Positions 43,807-55,898 of a stretch of DNA of 64,000 nt are shown here, one piece after another. The notes beneath the pieces are model-generated. The model saw only the letters and a program-made list of their open reading frames with translations. It was not told where the DNA came from and searched no databases. Positions within the stretch are counted from its first letter, which is position 1; the number at the start of each line of letters is the position of its first letter. A program made the translations under genes and the position numbers. The stretch comes from Phocicoccus pinnipedialis (GTDB lineage: Bacteria; Bacillota; Bacilli; Staphylococcales; Salinicoccaceae), in contig NZ_CAJEWB010000004.1 in NCBI RefSeq assembly GCF_903994035.1, positions 124,001-188,000 on the forward strand, read 5' to 3'.

Positions 43807-45408
43807 TTAAAATTGTTTATGTTCTTCTTTTGCGTTGTGTGAGTGACGACGTCTAACAAGTGCTCGGTTTGGTTCACGTCTAATACTCCTAGTTACGCTG
43901 AAGATCATGAGTATCAATATGATTGCGAACGGAAGTCCGGCGAGTAAACTGGCTGCTTGTAAGCTTTTCAGTCCACCAGCAAGAATTAATGCGATTGTAA
44001 GCACCCCTAATATAACACCCCAAATAACTTTAAGTTTAATTGGTGGGTTTTCAGTGTCACCGATACTCATACCTGAGACAATGAACGTTGCAGAGTCGGC
44101 AGATGTTACTAAGAATAGGAAAATGAGTAAGATTGCAATCGCTGAGGTTAATAGCTCAAACGGCATTGTATCGAGTAATGCGAACAATGCTCTCGTTTGG
44201 TCGTTTAGTACAATTTCGCCAATATTTGTATTGTTAAACAAATCAGAGTAAACTGCTGAACCACCCAGAGCACCTACCCATAAGAATGAGAGAATTGGGG
44301 GTACAATTAAGATACCCATAACATATTCGCGGATTGTTCTTCCACGTGATACACGTGCGACGAATGAACCGATAAATGGACTCCATGCAATTACCCAAGC
44401 CCAATAGAAGACTGTCCAGTCTTGCACCCAACGTTGACCTGAGTATGGTTGTAAGCGTAAAGAGTATCCAACGAAGTTAGAAAAGTAATCTCCGATTCCG
44501 ACTACGATAGACTCCATAATGAATGTGAATGGCCCAAAGAACATTACGAACACTGTTAAGAACATAGCAAGTAACATATTCGTTGTACTTAGGAACTTCA
44601 TTCCTTTTTTTAATCCTGTAGAAGTTGAAATAATAAATAATACAGTCATTAAGATAGTCAATATTAGCTGCGTTGTTGGTCCACTTGGAACACCGTAGGC
44701 AATATTTAACCCACCGTCCATTTGTAAAATACCAAGTCCAACAGATGTTGCCATACCTGTAACTGTTGCAATTATAGCTAAGATATCTATCCCTTTACGT
44801 GCTTTTGTGTTGTAATTAAAACCAAATAAAGGTTCTAGTGCTGTTGAAACGAGTCCGTCACGTTTCTTTCTATATTGGAAATATCCAATTGCAAGTCCTG
44901 CGACACCAAAGATTGACCACTGTGAAATACCCCAGTGGAAATATGTGTATCCCATTGCTATACGTGCTGCTTCTGCGTTTTCAATTGGACCACCTAAGAA
45001 TGGTGATTTTACAAAGTGTTCCATTGGTTCAGCAACCCCGTAGAATACGAGACCGACACCAAGACCACTTGAGAATAGCATCCCAATCCATGACCAGAAT
45101 GAGAATTCTGGTTCAGAATCATCGTCTCCGAGTTTAATTCTTCCGTACGGTGAAATGGCTAGGAATAGTAAGAATACTCCGAAGCCAAATACAACAAGTA
45201 AGAAGAACCAGCTAAACTTATCTGAAATAAATGCGTACACACCTTCAGAAGCATTTTGTACTTGTGATGGTATAATCATTGCGATAATTGCAACGACTAA
45301 TATGATAAAAGCAGCGCCCCAAAATACTACACCGAGCTTAAGTGGGGGACTTTTCTTTGCTGATTCAATGACAGTTTTGTCATCGTTATTGTTTTCTGTC
45401 ACAATCAT
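43807..45408 (-). CDS. BCCT family betaine/carnitine/choline transporter
   Basis: This 533-residue transporter has about 12 helices with the BCCT signature in GLVFYGVAEPMEHF and the tryptophan-rich stretch RWVQDWTVFYWAWVIAWSPF, which lines the quaternary-amine site. The N-terminus is about 20 residues longer than the first helix, and the C-terminal RRRHSHNAKEEHKQF is basic. It imports glycine betaine or a relative with Na+. Together with opuCABCD it gives a second osmolyte route. AGGAGG lies before the ATG. Confidence 0.92.
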   Translation of the reverse strand: MIVTENNNDDKTVIESAKKSPPLKLGVVFWGAAFIILVVAIIAMIIPSQVQNASEGVYAFISDKFSWFFLLVVFGFGVFLLFLAISPYGRIKLGDDDSEPEFSFWSWIGMLFSSGLGVGLVFYGVAEPMEHFVKSPFLGGPIENAEAARIAMGYTYFHWGISQWSIFGVAGLAIGYFQYRKKRDGLVSTALEPLFGFNYNTKARKGIDILAIIATVTGMATSVGLGILQMDGGLNIAYGVPSGPTTQLILTILMTVLFIISTSTGLKKGMKFLSTTNMLLAMFLTVFVMFFGPFTFIMESIVVGIGDYFSNFVGYSLRLQPYSGQRWVQDWTVFYWAWVIAWSPFIGSFVARVSRGRTIREYVMGILIVPPILSFLWVGALGGSAVYSDLFNNTNIGEIVLNDQTRALFALLDTMPFELLTSAIAILLIFLFLVTSADSATFIVSGMSIGDTENPPIKLKVIWGVILGVLTIALILAGGLKSLQAASLLAGLPFAIILILMIFSVTRSIRREPNRALVRRRHSHNAKEEHKQF

Positions 45409-45592
45409 TTCCTCCTAATTTTATGGCTTTATGCATTTTACCCTAACTCTAGGTCTTTAAACAAACAAATTCCTCCAAATTATAAATGAATATAAAAGAA
45501 CTGTGATACAATAAAAAAAATTGCTTGTATTTTATCTAATAAGTATGTAATATAACGATGATATTTATGTTTCGGAAAGGAAGTAACATAGA

Positions 45593-46102
45593 ATGAAATT
45601 AGATGACTTTACAAAGGAAATGATTGATGAGAGTTCATTCATTGACATGTCACATATATATTTAGAAGACGTTGGTAAAGAAACACATCTTTACGATATA
45701 GTAGATAAGTTCAAAGAAATCGGGGGATATACTGAAAAAGAAATCGAAAACCGCATTCTTCAATTCTATACGGATTTAAACACAGACGGCCGTTTTGTTT
45801 CTACAGGTGATGGTGTCTGGGGTTTAAGAAAATGGTTCTCAGTAGACGACATCAATGAGAAGATCGCACCAACTGTTCATAAATTTGATGTAGTTGATGA
45901 CGACGATTTCCTTGAAGACGATGTGGATTATGACATTGACAAATTAGAAGATGAAGTAGATTCAGAGAAAGCTGTAGAAGATGATGAGGAAGAAGCAGAC
46001 ATCACTGCAGTGATTGATGATGAAGATATAGACACTAAAGATCTAAATTATGACGATGGAGATACACTCGAAGACAATTATGATGACGGCGATGAGTATT
46101 AA
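45593..46102 (+). CDS. rpoE: DNA-directed RNA polymerase delta subunit RpoE
   Basis: This 169-residue protein has a HARE-HTH N-terminal domain (residues 1-85, ending [14 protein letters not shown]) and a long acidic C-terminal half, mostly Asp and Glu, that is disordered in known delta subunits. It speeds RNA polymerase recycling in Firmicutes. It lies immediately before pyrG, as in Bacillus and Staphylococcus. The start has GGAAAGGAAG upstream. A TTGTAT-N17-TAATAT pair at 45525-45553 is a possible promoter. Confidence 0.93.
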   Translation: MKLDDFTKEMIDESSFIDMSHIYLEDVGKETHLYDIVDKFKEIGGYTEKEIENRILQFYTDLNTDGRFVSTGDGVWGLRKWFSVDDINEKIAPTVHKFDVVDDDDFLEDDVDYDIDKLEDEVDSEKAVEDDEEEADITAVIDDEDIDTKDLNYDDGDTLEDNYDDGDEY

Positions 46103-46111
46103 CAATTTTTA

Positions 46112-46212
46112 TTGACAAAATTGTAAAACATGCTAATATTTTAATTGGGCTCCCTTAAATGGGATTGTATATGAGCTCCTTTTCACATTTACGTGGAAGG
46201 GAGCCTTTTTTA
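46112..46212 (+). promoter_or_regulatory. pyrG promoter and CTP-sensing attenuator leader
   Basis: TTGACA (46112-46117), a 16-bp spacer with TG at 46131-46132, and TAATAT (46134-46139) form an extended -10 promoter. The likely start is at 46147, in GGGCTC. A hairpin (GAGCTCCTTTTCAC at 46173-46186, partner GTGGAAGGGAGC at 46193-46204) with a T-run ends at 46211. In Bacillus pyrG, low CTP makes polymerase add extra G residues at a GGGCUC start; the poly-G tract then binds the hairpin's pyrimidine strand and prevents termination. The layout here is the same; regulation is inferred. Confidence 0.85.
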
Positions 46213-46220
46213 TTTTTTAG

Positions 46221-47843
<1,623 letters not shown>

Positions 47844-47855
47844 TATAGATATAAT

Positions 47856-47890
47856 TAAACCCGAACGACTGATCGTTCGGGTTTAATTTT
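47856..47890 (+). terminator. Terminator of pyrG
   Basis: A perfect 12-bp stem (AAACCCGAACGA/TCGTTCGGGTTT) with a 4-nt loop. Between 47890 and 48101 I find no gene on either strand; the sequence has no obvious RNA structure. Confidence 0.85.
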
Positions 47891-48101
47891 GTTTGCACGA
47901 CAAGGTGTTGAAGAAACTCGCGTGTTCGACTTGCAAAATATTATGACAAGTTACTTTTAATTGAAACCGACCATCTTTTATTCAAGACCTAGAACTGTTA
48001 TTGGGAGGTCCCTTAGAATGAATCTTCAATCTTTTATTCGTGCATCATATTAAAAGTATTGCTCGGCTGCGCTTGCTCGTTTTTGAAGCCCTATTTAACC
48101 A

Positions 48102-48998
48102 CTATAAAGAGTCGTAAAATTCAATCAAACTTTTAAGTTTTTCGTTATTTATAAGTACGATATCTTTACCCATTGCAATTTTATTTCTAACAATTTGTTC
48201 TTTTTTGCTCAGCGTATTTCCGCGCTGTATCCCGTGAATAAAAATATCCATATCATCATAAATTGTGTATGTTCCGCCATGATTTACAATATATTGAACG
48301 AGATCTTTTCTTTTTAAATACAGTGTCCCAGATATTGCGATTTTTTTACCGAAGAAGGGGTGAGTATCATCTGTGATGTCCACTGTCGGTTTAATCGATA
48401 AAAGTGCATCGTTATAAAGATCCATCGTAGCGCGCTTACTTTTACTATTTCTCATTGAACGTAAATATTTCTTATGTGATTTTAGATAAGAATCGAGCGA
48501 TGGATAGTGTTCAAGTAATCGATATGTGATCATTGCAGCAGCTTTTGCATCATTTAAGGCATGGTGGTGCCCTTTAAAATCGATATTATAAAAGCGCATC
48601 ATATTTGCAAGGGAGTAACTATGGTTTTGTACTGTGCGACGTCCCATCTGCACAGAACAGAAGTATTGAATGGGTGGGATTTCTTTTCCATAGCGCACTA
48701 GAGACGCGAAAAGTACCTTCATATCAAAACTTGCATTATGCGCGACAACGGGTAGGTCTCCAATGAAATCCATCATATATGGGTAAATGTGCTCAAATGT
48801 TGGTGCATCTTGGATGTCTTCAGGTGTAATGCCATTAACTCTGATATTACCTTCAGAGAATCTTGTCTCTGGATCGACGAGTGTGTAAAAGGTTTCTGTC
48901 ATATGCTTATCGATGACTTTGACCATACCGACACTACAAATCGATGCAGGGTTAGCATTTGCTGTCTCAAAGTCTAGAGCCACAAATCTATTGCTCAT
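48102..48998 (-). CDS. DEDDh exonuclease with C-terminal BRCT domain
   Basis: This 298-residue protein has a DnaQ-like exonuclease domain: VALDFETANANPASI (DxE), VVAHNASFDMKVL (D) and HHALNDAKAAAMI (H/D). A BRCT domain at residues 215-298 follows (FFGKKIAISGTLYLKRKDLVQYI). It is likely a 3'-5' exonuclease in DNA repair or RNA processing. Its start overlaps the end of DUF2529 by 11 bp, so they are coupled, on the strand opposite pyrG. Confidence 0.87.
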   Translation of the reverse strand: MSNRFVALDFETANANPASICSVGMVKVIDKHMTETFYTLVDPETRFSEGNIRVNGITPEDIQDAPTFEHIYPYMMDFIGDLPVVAHNASFDMKVLFASLVRYGKEIPPIQYFCSVQMGRRTVQNHSYSLANMMRFYNIDFKGHHHALNDAKAAAMITYRLLEHYPSLDSYLKSHKKYLRSMRNSKSKRATMDLYNDALLSIKPTVDITDDTHPFFGKKIAISGTLYLKRKDLVQYIVNHGGTYTIYDDMDIFIHGIQRGNTLSKKEQIVRNKIAMGKDIVLINNEKLKSLIEFYDSL

Positions 48999-49503
48999 CT
49001 TCGCTCGTCATTTCATCAATAAAGATATAGAGAGTGTAGTAAATGAATAAAAATGCTGATACATAAGGATTAATGATGCGGTCAAAGTCTGCAGTTGGTA
49101 CGAGTTTTCTTGCGCTGCTCAGGTCGATGTAGTGGAAGATGCTGTTAAAAAAATCAGCGTCTTCTTTATTTTTGTTACAAACTAAGCAGTAGTCCATATC
49201 TTTATGATTTAATTCTTGAACAAATGCTTTGACCTCTTCATCAAAATCCTTTGCAACGACTAAAATGCGATCTGGAGTAGTTACATTTTGAATCGATTCA
49301 AATACCTTGATATCCGGTAATGATTCTTCACCTTCAATAAGAAACGATTCTAAAAATTTGAAGTCATGAAAGGTCTTAAGTAATATATTTCCATCAGTAC
49401 CAACAGCTTGTGCAAGTAAACGCGCAGCGATTTCTATCTCCTCTGACTGATCATAAATTTTGTTATATACATTTGTCATTTGAGTTTGTAAAATTTTGTC
49501 CAT
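48988..49503 (-). CDS. DUF2529 family protein (YwjG-like)
   Basis: This 171-residue protein belongs to the DUF2529/YwjG family, usually found beside pyrG. The N-terminal half is helical with NKIYDQSEEIEIAARLLAQAV and ILLKTFHDFKFLESFL, SIS-domain-like in pattern. The function is unknown. It is translationally coupled to the exonuclease gene. An RBS-like AGGATGA precedes the ATG. Confidence 0.85.
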   Translation of the reverse strand: MDKILQTQMTNVYNKIYDQSEEIEIAARLLAQAVGTDGNILLKTFHDFKFLESFLIEGEESLPDIKVFESIQNVTTPDRILVVAKDFDEEVKAFVQELNHKDMDYCLVCNKNKEDADFFNSIFHYIDLSSARKLVPTADFDRIINPYVSAFLFIYYTLYIFIDEMTSEDEQ

Positions 49504-49657
49504 TATTCTATCATCCTGATTCTTTAGATTATATTTATACTATCAAACAGTTGTTCTCTGGTGCAATGAAAGGAGCTGTTAGATAGTCTAATATTTGAAT
49601 TGTTACGAAATTTAATTATAATTGATATAGATAAACTAAAGGAGTCTATATATTAAA

Positions 49658-50299
49658 ATGAAATATTTTATTGATACAGCTAATATGGAAGAAATTACAG
49701 AAATCAACGAATGGGGTGTACTTGCAGGAGTTACGACAAACCCATCACTTGTTGCAAAAGAAAAGAACATCTCTTTTCACGATAGATTAGTGGAAATTTG
49801 TGAGCTTGTTGGTGGACCTGTGAGCGGAGAGGTTATCTCACTTGAAGCAGACGGTATGATTGAAGAAGGACGTGAACTCGCGAAATTACATGAGCACATT
49901 GTTGTTAAAATCCCAATGACATCTGAAGGTATGAAGGCCGTTTCTGTTTTATCAAAAGAGGGAATTAAAACTAATGTAACGCTCGTATTTAATACAGTAC
50001 AAGCATTAACAGCAGCGCGAGCTGGAGCAACTTACGTGTCACCATTCATTGGTCGCTTAGACGACATCGGTTTAGAAGGTATGCAACTCATCGCAGATAT
50101 CGCAGATATTTTTGCGATTCACGATATTGATACTGAAATCATTGCAGCTTCAATCCGTAACGAAGGACACGTCCATGGGGCGGCGTTAGCTGGAGCAGAT
50201 ATTGCAACGATTCCATACGCTGTCATTAAAAAATTGACGAACCATCCTCTAACAGACAAAGGGATTGAACAATTTTTAGCAGATTGGAATAACAAATAA
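49658..50299 (+). CDS. fsa: Transaldolase-like fructose-6-phosphate aldolase family protein
   Basis: This 213-residue small transaldolase family protein shows [33 protein letters not shown], and [15 protein letters not shown], where the Lys is the Schiff-base residue. The C-terminal [13 protein letters not shown] is also typical. The Bacillus homologue YwjH is called transaldolase. It takes the place where fba lies in staphylococci and precedes murA by 26 bp. Confidence 0.92.
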   Translation: MKYFIDTANMEEITEINEWGVLAGVTTNPSLVAKEKNISFHDRLVEICELVGGPVSGEVISLEADGMIEEGRELAKLHEHIVVKIPMTSEGMKAVSVLSKEGIKTNVTLVFNTVQALTAARAGATYVSPFIGRLDDIGLEGMQLIADIADIFAIHDIDTEIIAASIRNEGHVHGAALAGADIATIPYAVIKKLTNHPLTDKGIEQFLADWNNK

Positions 50300-50325
50300 A
50301 TCTGTTAACGATTGGGAGTGAAGTA

Positions 50326-51585
50326 ATGACAGATAAAGTTATTAAGGTTAATGGTGGAAACACACTTACGGGTGAAATCAAGATTAGTGGTGCGAAGAAT
50401 AGTGCAGTAGCGCTTATTCCAGCTTCACTCATGGCACAAAATGGGACGGTTGAACTAGAAGGCATTCCGGAAATTTCAGACGTATCAACACTCGTTAGTC
50501 TCTTATCTGATTTAGATATTGACGCTAAACTAGAAGGTGATGTGTTAACAGTAAACGCTGAAAACGCGCATAATACACCATTACCAAACGACAAGGTACA
50601 ATCATTGCGCGCATCGTATTACATGATGGGTGCAATGCTTGCACGATTTAAAAAAGTAGCAATTGCTTTACCGGGGGGATGTCATTTAGGTCCCAGACCA
50701 ATCGATCAACACATCAAAGGGTTTCAGGCTCTTGGCGTTAAGGTCACAAACGAACATGGTGTGATGCATCTCTCAAGTGAATCACTGACTGGGGCAAAGA
50801 TTTTCTTTGACGTAGTTTCTGTTGGAGCAACGATTAACGTGATGCTTGCTGCAACAATGGCGAAAGGACGTACGATATTAGAAAATGTAGCGCGTGAGCC
50901 AGAAATCGTGGATGTTGCGACGCTTCTTAACAAAATGGGTGCTAACATTCGTGGTGCAGGAACTGAAACGATTCGTATCGAAGGTGTAGAATCGTTACAT
51001 GGCACATCACACACAATCATTCCAGACCGCATTGAAGCGGGTTCTTATATTTCAGTAGGAGCACTAGTGGGTAAAAATTTTAAAGTTAAAAATATTATTC
51101 CGGAACATTTAGAATCATTATTTTCTAAATTGGAAGAAATTGGTGTAGACTTTACTATCGATGACGACGAAGTTGTAATTAATAGTGGCTCTAACTACAA
51201 TCCTGTCGAGATAAAGACTCAGGTGTACCCAGGATTTCCAACTGACTTGCAGCAACCGCTCACACCATTACTCATGCAGGCAACAGGTACATCGAAGATT
51301 TCTGAGACGGTATACCCAGCAAGATTCCGTCATATTGATGAGCTGTCGCGTATGAACGCACATTTAGAGCAACGTAGTGGCGCTGTCTTTATCCACCCAT
51401 CAAAACTGAATGGAGCAGAAGTGTATGCGAGCGATCTGCGTGCAGGTTTCTGTTTAGTCGCTGCAGGGCTGATTGCTGAAGGTACGACAACAATTCATAA
51501 CGTACATCACGTTATGCGCGGATACTCAGGTATCATTGAAAAGCTTACTGAGCTTGGTGCAGATATCGAATTAGTGACGAAGTAG
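50326..51585 (+). CDS. murA: UDP-N-acetylglucosamine 1-carboxyvinyltransferase
   Basis: This 419-residue enzyme adds enolpyruvate to UDP-GlcNAc, the first committed step of peptidoglycan synthesis. KNSAV (residues 24-28) carries the substrate-contact Lys-Asn, and [15 protein letters not shown] has the active-site Cys119, so it is the fosfomycin-sensitive Cys form. The locus (before glpX and rho) matches the second copy called MurAB/MurZ in Firmicutes. It shares an operon with the aldolase gene. Confidence 0.94.
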   Translation: MTDKVIKVNGGNTLTGEIKISGAKNSAVALIPASLMAQNGTVELEGIPEISDVSTLVSLLSDLDIDAKLEGDVLTVNAENAHNTPLPNDKVQSLRASYYMMGAMLARFKKVAIALPGGCHLGPRPIDQHIKGFQALGVKVTNEHGVMHLSSESLTGAKIFFDVVSVGATINVMLAATMAKGRTILENVAREPEIVDVATLLNKMGANIRGAGTETIRIEGVESLHGTSHTIIPDRIEAGSYISVGALVGKNFKVKNIIPEHLESLFSKLEEIGVDFTIDDDEVVINSGSNYNPVEIKTQVYPGFPTDLQQPLTPLLMQATGTSKISETVYPARFRHIDELSRMNAHLEQRSGAVFIHPSKLNGAEVYASDLRAGFCLVAAGLIAEGTTTIHNVHHVMRGYSGIIEKLTELGADIELVTK

Positions 51586-51586
51586 G

Positions 51587-51614
51587 AGAGACACTTAAGT
51601 GTCTCTTTTTTTAT
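51587..51614 (+). terminator. Terminator of murA
   Basis: A 20-nt palindrome (AGAGACACTT/AAGTGTCTCT) directly after the stop is followed by T7. Confidence 0.8.
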
Positions 51615-51708
51615 TTTTAAGGCACAAATTCTACGTAGCCAATTTTTAATGCGAATGTGTTTTTCACTGTGATATAATAATAATGACAAATTTTCAGGAG
51701 GCGTTTAA

Positions 51709-52668
51709 ATGGAACGAAGTCTTTCTATGGAACTCGTAAGGGTGACTGAAGCTGCTGCACTTGAGAGTGCTAAGTGGGTTGGTAAGGGATTAAAGAACGA
51801 AGCGGACGATGCCGCAACGACGGCTATGCGTAAAGTGTTCGACACTATTCCGATGAAGGGGACAGTAGTTATTGGTGAAGGTGAAATGGACGAAGCACCA
51901 ATGCTATATATCGGTGAGGAGCTTGGTACTAGTGAAGGTGCTGAGATCGATATCGCAGTAGACCCATTAGAAGGTACGACAATCGTTGCAGAAGGTGGCT
52001 GGAATGCACTAACTGTAATTGCGATTGCTGATAAAGGTAATCTATTACATGCACCAGACATGTACATGGATAAAATCGCGGTTGGACCTGAAGCTAAAGG
52101 ACTCGTTGATTTAGATAACTCGGTTGAAGATAATATTCGTGCTGTAGCGAAAGCGAAAAACAAAAACGTTGAAGATGTAACAGTAACAATATTAAAACGT
52201 GATCGTAACCAACATATTATTGATGAAGCACGTCGTGTGGGTGCGCGCATCAAGTTTGTTGAGAACGGTGATGTTGCTGCAGCAATTAACACGTGTTTTG
52301 ACTACACTGGTGTAGACATCATGTTTGGTTCAGGTGGAGCTCCAGAAGGTGTCCTAGCAGCTGTTGGTATTAAAGCATTAGGTGGAGACTTCCAAGGTCG
52401 TCTCGTACCTATGACTGACGAAGAAACTGAACGTTGTAGGTCAATGGGTGTGGATCATAAGAAAAAATTCCAATTAGACGAACTTGTTAAAGGTGACGAT
52501 GCGATCTTTGCTGCAACTGCAGTAACAGACGGTGAGTTAATGAGAGGTGTTCAGTTCAAAGGTGATTATGTTGAAACTGAAAGCCTTGTGATGAGAGCCA
52601 AATCAGGAACAGTACGTTTCGTAAAAGGACGTCACTCAATGGTTAAAAAACCTAAGATGATTCTCTAA
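51709..52668 (+). CDS. glpX: Class II fructose-1,6-bisphosphatase GlpX
   Basis: This 319-residue protein shows the class II FBPase motifs [22 protein letters not shown] (metal and phosphate binding), [20 protein letters not shown] and the N-terminal ESAKWVGKG. It dephosphorylates fructose-1,6-bisphosphate in gluconeogenesis. It has its own ribosome site AGGAGG. It lies between murA and rho, as in Bacillus (ywjI). Confidence 0.93.
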   Translation: MERSLSMELVRVTEAAALESAKWVGKGLKNEADDAATTAMRKVFDTIPMKGTVVIGEGEMDEAPMLYIGEELGTSEGAEIDIAVDPLEGTTIVAEGGWNALTVIAIADKGNLLHAPDMYMDKIAVGPEAKGLVDLDNSVEDNIRAVAKAKNKNVEDVTVTILKRDRNQHIIDEARRVGARIKFVENGDVAAAINTCFDYTGVDIMFGSGGAPEGVLAAVGIKALGGDFQGRLVPMTDEETERCRSMGVDHKKKFQLDELVKGDDAIFAATAVTDGELMRGVQFKGDYVETESLVMRAKSGTVRFVKGRHSMVKKPKMIL

Positions 52669-52686
52669 TTTTGTAGTGGTGTATTT

Positions 52687-52711
52687 AAGGGCCCATTAGG
52701 GTCCTTTTTTG
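52687..52711 (+). terminator. Terminator of glpX
   Basis: A stem AAGGGCCC/GGGTCCTT (one mismatch) is followed by T6. Confidence 0.75.
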
Positions 52712-53022
52712 CTTTTGTTTTATGAATCACACTAATTCTGAAAAACTTGTAGAAAAATTTATGCAGATCTTATATATTTAAATGACGTGTTTGAAATCTT
52801 AATGGTCGACATGCATGTTCAAAGGATAGAGTATTAAATAATACATACAGAATATTGATTGTAATAATTATAAAGTTGAATGGTTACTTGCCCATAATGC
52901 CCCTGTTTATGTCTATCAGTTCTGACCCGTAACACCACCTTAATCTCAAAGTTTTTTAACAAAATCCCTTTATGGTATAGTATAATCTTAAAGTAATCAT
53001 TGAAAAGAACGGACGTGTAGTA
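52712..53022 (+). promoter_or_regulatory. Intergenic region with rho promoter
   Basis: This 311-bp stretch has no gene I can support. It is AT-rich except for a segment at about 52888-52950 with a higher GC share (TGCCCATAATGCCCC and a C-rich stretch). A TTAACA at 52956-52961 with TATAAT at 52981-52986 (19-bp spacer) is a plausible rho promoter. The ribosome site of rho is GGACG at about 53010-53014, relatively weak. Confidence 0.5.
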
Positions 53023-54351
53023 ATGTCGGAATCTGATAAAAATAAAGAACACGAAGGGCAAAAGTATGAGACCTTCGACTCACTTTATAAGAACAATACG
53101 ACTAAAGACCTAACTGCTAGAGCGAAGTCCCTTCGCCTAGAGAACTATAGTAAATTGAACAAGAAAGAGCTTGTCCTAGCTATCTTAGAAGCTGAGATGG
53201 AGAAGGACGGAAAGTATTATATGGAAGGTATCTTAGATGATATTCAACCAGATGGTTACGGCTTCTTAAGAACTGTTAACTATTCTAAAGGTGAAAAAGA
53301 TATCTATATTTCTGCATCGCAGATCAGACGCTTTGAACTCAAAAAAGGAGACAAAGTTACTGGTAAAGTACGAAAACCAAAAGAAAAAGAAAGTTATTAC
53401 GGATTACTCCAAGTAGACTTCGTTAACGACCTCAACGCTGAGGAGATTAAAAAGCGCCCTCACTTCCAGGCACTAACGCCTTTATATCCTGATGAAAGAA
53501 TCCATCTTGAAACAGAACCGAGAAATTATTCAACTCGTATAATGGATCTTGTTACTCCAATTGGTTTTGGTCAGCGTGGTATGATCGTCGCGCCACCAAA
53601 GGCTGGTAAGACGTCGATTCTTAAAGAGATTGCGAACTCTATTTCTACGAATCACCCAGATGCGAAACTTTTCATTCTACTAATTGGAGAACGTCCTGAA
53701 GAGGTTACGGACATCGAACGTTCAGTTGAGAACGCAGAGGTAGTACATTCAACATTCGATGAGCACCCGACGCACCATGTTAAAGTTGCTGAACTACTAC
53801 TTGAGCGTTCAAAGCGATTAGTCGAGACGGGTGAAGATGTAATCATTTTAATGGATTCGATAACTAGACTCGCGCGTGCATACAACTTAGTAGTGCCACC
53901 AAGCGGACGTACCTTGTCGGGCGGTCTAGACCCAGCATCTCTTCATAAACCAAAAGCGTTCTTTGGTGCAGCGCGTAACATTGAAGCCGGTGGTAGCTTA
54001 ACGATTCTAGCAACAGCTCTCGTAGATACGGGCTCGCGTATGGATGACATGATCTATGAAGAGTTCAAGGGTACAGGTAACATGGAACTTCATCTTGACC
54101 GCGGTCTTGCTGAGCGTAGAGTATACCCAGCGATTGATATCAGACGCTCAAGCACGCGTCGTGAAGACCTTCTTTTGCAAAAAGAAGAGCTCGACGTATT
54201 ATGGCAGCTTAGAAACTTATTCACAGACTCATCAGACTTTACAGAACGATTTTTAAGAATTGTGAAGCAGACCAACTCCAATGAAGCATTCTTCGATGAA
54301 TTGCGTCATAGAATGTTGGAAAGTGCGAAGTCAGGCAAACCAGTAATCTAG
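53023..54351 (+). CDS. rho: Transcription termination factor Rho
   Basis: This 442-residue hexameric RNA helicase has a Rho_N domain (residues 28-60, [20 protein letters not shown]), a cold-shock RNA-binding domain ([16 protein letters not shown] ... [12 protein letters not shown]), the Walker [10 protein letters not shown] and Walker [17 protein letters not shown], and the Q/R-loop region [15 protein letters not shown]. It terminates transcription and blocks antisense RNA. Confidence 0.96.
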   Translation: MSESDKNKEHEGQKYETFDSLYKNNTTKDLTARAKSLRLENYSKLNKKELVLAILEAEMEKDGKYYMEGILDDIQPDGYGFLRTVNYSKGEKDIYISASQIRRFELKKGDKVTGKVRKPKEKESYYGLLQVDFVNDLNAEEIKKRPHFQALTPLYPDERIHLETEPRNYSTRIMDLVTPIGFGQRGMIVAPPKAGKTSILKEIANSISTNHPDAKLFILLIGERPEEVTDIERSVENAEVVHSTFDEHPTHHVKVAELLLERSKRLVETGEDVIILMDSITRLARAYNLVVPPSGRTLSGGLDPASLHKPKAFFGAARNIEAGGSLTILATALVDTGSRMDDMIYEEFKGTGNMELHLDRGLAERRVYPAIDIRRSSTRREDLLLQKEELDVLWQLRNLFTDSSDFTERFLRIVKQTNSNEAFFDELRHRMLESAKSGKPVI

Positions 54352-54382
54352 TATTTCAATGAAATAAATCTGTGCCATATGG

Positions 54383-54486
54383 TTGATTTATGGTATATAT
54401 CCATGTATAATATTGTAAGTATTGTAGGGATAAACCCAAGAAAAACTCTGTTCCAGATGGTTCAGGGCATAAGGAGAATGTTAATT
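54383..54486 (+). promoter_or_regulatory. rpmE promoter and leader
   Basis: TTGATT (54383-54388), a 17-bp spacer and TATAAT (54406-54411) are a good promoter. The leader of about 70 nt contains GGG-ATAAA-CCC and a CTCTGTTCCAGATGGTTCAGG region that could pair. L31 leaders are known in Firmicutes, but I cannot confirm that this is one. Confidence 0.55.
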
Positions 54487-54708
54487 ATGAAACAAGGAAT
54501 TCACCCAGAATACCATAGAGTTAACGTAATTTGCTCATGTGGTAATGAATTTGAAACTGGTTCAACTTTAAGCAACGATATTAAAGTAGAAAACTGTTCT
54601 GAATGTCATCCATTCTATACTGGACGTCAAAAGTTCGCTTCTGCTGACGGTCGTGTTGAACGTTTCAACAAGAAGTTTGGTCTCAAATCAGCAAACGAAG
54701 AACAATAA
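54487..54708 (+). CDS. rpmE: 50S ribosomal protein L31 (type A, zinc-binding)
   Basis: This 73-residue L31 has zinc-ribbon cysteines at 16, 18, 37 and 40 (ICSCGN and [10 protein letters not shown]) and the block [17 protein letters not shown]. The start is ATG 54487 with AAGGAG upstream; the in-frame extension upstream lies in the leader and is rejected. The four cysteines mark the zinc-carrying (C+) form. Confidence 0.94.
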   Translation: MKQGIHPEYHRVNVICSCGNEFETGSTLSNDIKVENCSECHPFYTGRQKFASADGRVERFNKKFGLKSANEEQ

Positions 54709-54713
54709 CATTA

Positions 54714-54749
54714 AGAGTCGTACTGACCTATTCAGTACGACTTTTTTTA
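54714..54749 (+). terminator. Terminator of rpmE
   Basis: An 11-bp stem (AGTCGTACTGA/TCAGTACGACT) is followed by T7. The space to prfA is only 70 bp, with no thymidine kinase gene. Confidence 0.85.
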
Positions 54750-54818
54750 TGTGAAAAATATCCTATAGCCTATGGTATAATAAATTCACGAAATTAAAAA
54801 AAGGACGCGTGCAAAATT

Positions 54819-55898
54819 ATGTTTGATCAATTAGAAATTATTGAAAATAGATACGAACAATTAAATGAATTATTAAGCGACCCTGACGTAGTGTCAGACC
54901 CCAATAAATTAAGAGAATATTCAAAGGAACAATCAGACCTTCAAGGGATAGTTGATGTTTATCGAGTGTATAAAGAACACAAAGAAACGATTGAAGAATC
55001 TAAAGAGATGTTAAACGAAACTGATGACAAAGAGATGGTTGAATTACTTAAAGAAGAGATTTCAGCATCTGAAAAAGAAATTCCAGGACTTGAGGATGAA
55101 CTTAAAGTGCTACTTATTCCAAAAGATCCAAATGATGAAAAGAACGTTGTCATGGAAATTCGTGGAGCAGCTGGTGGCGATGAGGCGCAGATTTTTGCAG
55201 GTGACTTATTCCGTATGTACTCTCGTTACGCTGAAGCTCAAGGCTGGAAGACAGAAATCGTTGACGCAAGTGCATCTGACCAAGGTGGGTATAAAGAAAT
55301 CAGCTTTATGATCAATGGTCATGGCGCATACTCTAAGCTTAAATATGAAAACGGGGCGCACCGTGTACAACGGGTCCCTGAAACGGAGTCTGGTGGTCGT
55401 ATTCATACATCAACAGCTACAGTTGCGGTACTGCCAGAAGTTGAAGAAGTAGAAGTTGACATTAAGAATGAAGACTTAAAAATTGATACGTACCGTTCAA
55501 GTGGAGCAGGAGGTCAGCACGTTAACACGACGGACTCTGCTGTACGTATTACACACCTACCAACAGGGACAGTTGTGACTTCACAAGATGAAAAATCACA
55601 AATAAAAAACAGAGAAAACGCTATGAAAGTTCTACGTTCTAGAATTTACGATATGATGCAACAAGAAGCTCAAGATGAGTATTCTGCACAGAGAAAACTT
55701 GCGGTTGGTACAGGTGATCGTTCTGAACGTATCCGTACCTACAACTATCCGCAAAATCGTGTGACAGACCACCGTATTGGTCTGACTATCAACAAGCTTG
55801 ATCAAATTATCGATGGTAACTTAGACGAAATTTTCGATGCATTAGCAATCGAGGAACAAACGTCAAAACTTGAAGAATTAAACAATGCTGAGTTTTAA
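54819..55898 (+). CDS. prfA: Peptide chain release factor 1
   Basis: This 359-residue RF1 has the catalytic GGQ ([15 protein letters not shown]), the codon-recognition PxT-type motif ([16 protein letters not shown]) of RF1 (not SPF of RF2), and the domain-2 block [14 protein letters not shown]. It releases peptides at UAA and UAG. It overlaps prmC by 14 bp. Confidence 0.96.
   Translation: MFDQLEIIENRYEQLNELLSDPDVVSDPNKLREYSKEQSDLQGIVDVYRVYKEHKETIEESKEMLNETDDKEMVELLKEEISASEKEIPGLEDELKVLLIPKDPNDEKNVVMEIRGAAGGDEAQIFAGDLFRMYSRYAEAQGWKTEIVDASASDQGGYKEISFMINGHGAYSKLKYENGAHRVQRVPETESGGRIHTSTATVAVLPEVEEVEVDIKNEDLKIDTYRSSGAGGQHVNTTDSAVRITHLPTGTVVTSQDEKSQIKNRENAMKVLRSRIYDMMQQEAQDEYSAQRKLAVGTGDRSERIRTYNYPQNRVTDHRIGLTINKLDQIIDGNLDEIFDALAIEEQTSKLEELNNAEF

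Noticed and set aside
44838..45137. Antisense frames inside the BCCT, SNF2, P1B ATPase and other long genes
   Set aside because: They mirror high-confidence coding frames, lack ribosome sites and show no family features.
52834..53061. 75-residue antisense frame over the rho 5' end
   Set aside because: No ribosome site, biased composition and overlap with the rho start and promoter; treated as a shadow.
54412..54486. Named L31 ribosomal-protein leader
   Set aside because: Some pairing is possible, but I cannot reproduce a consensus structure from memory; left as promoter plus leader.
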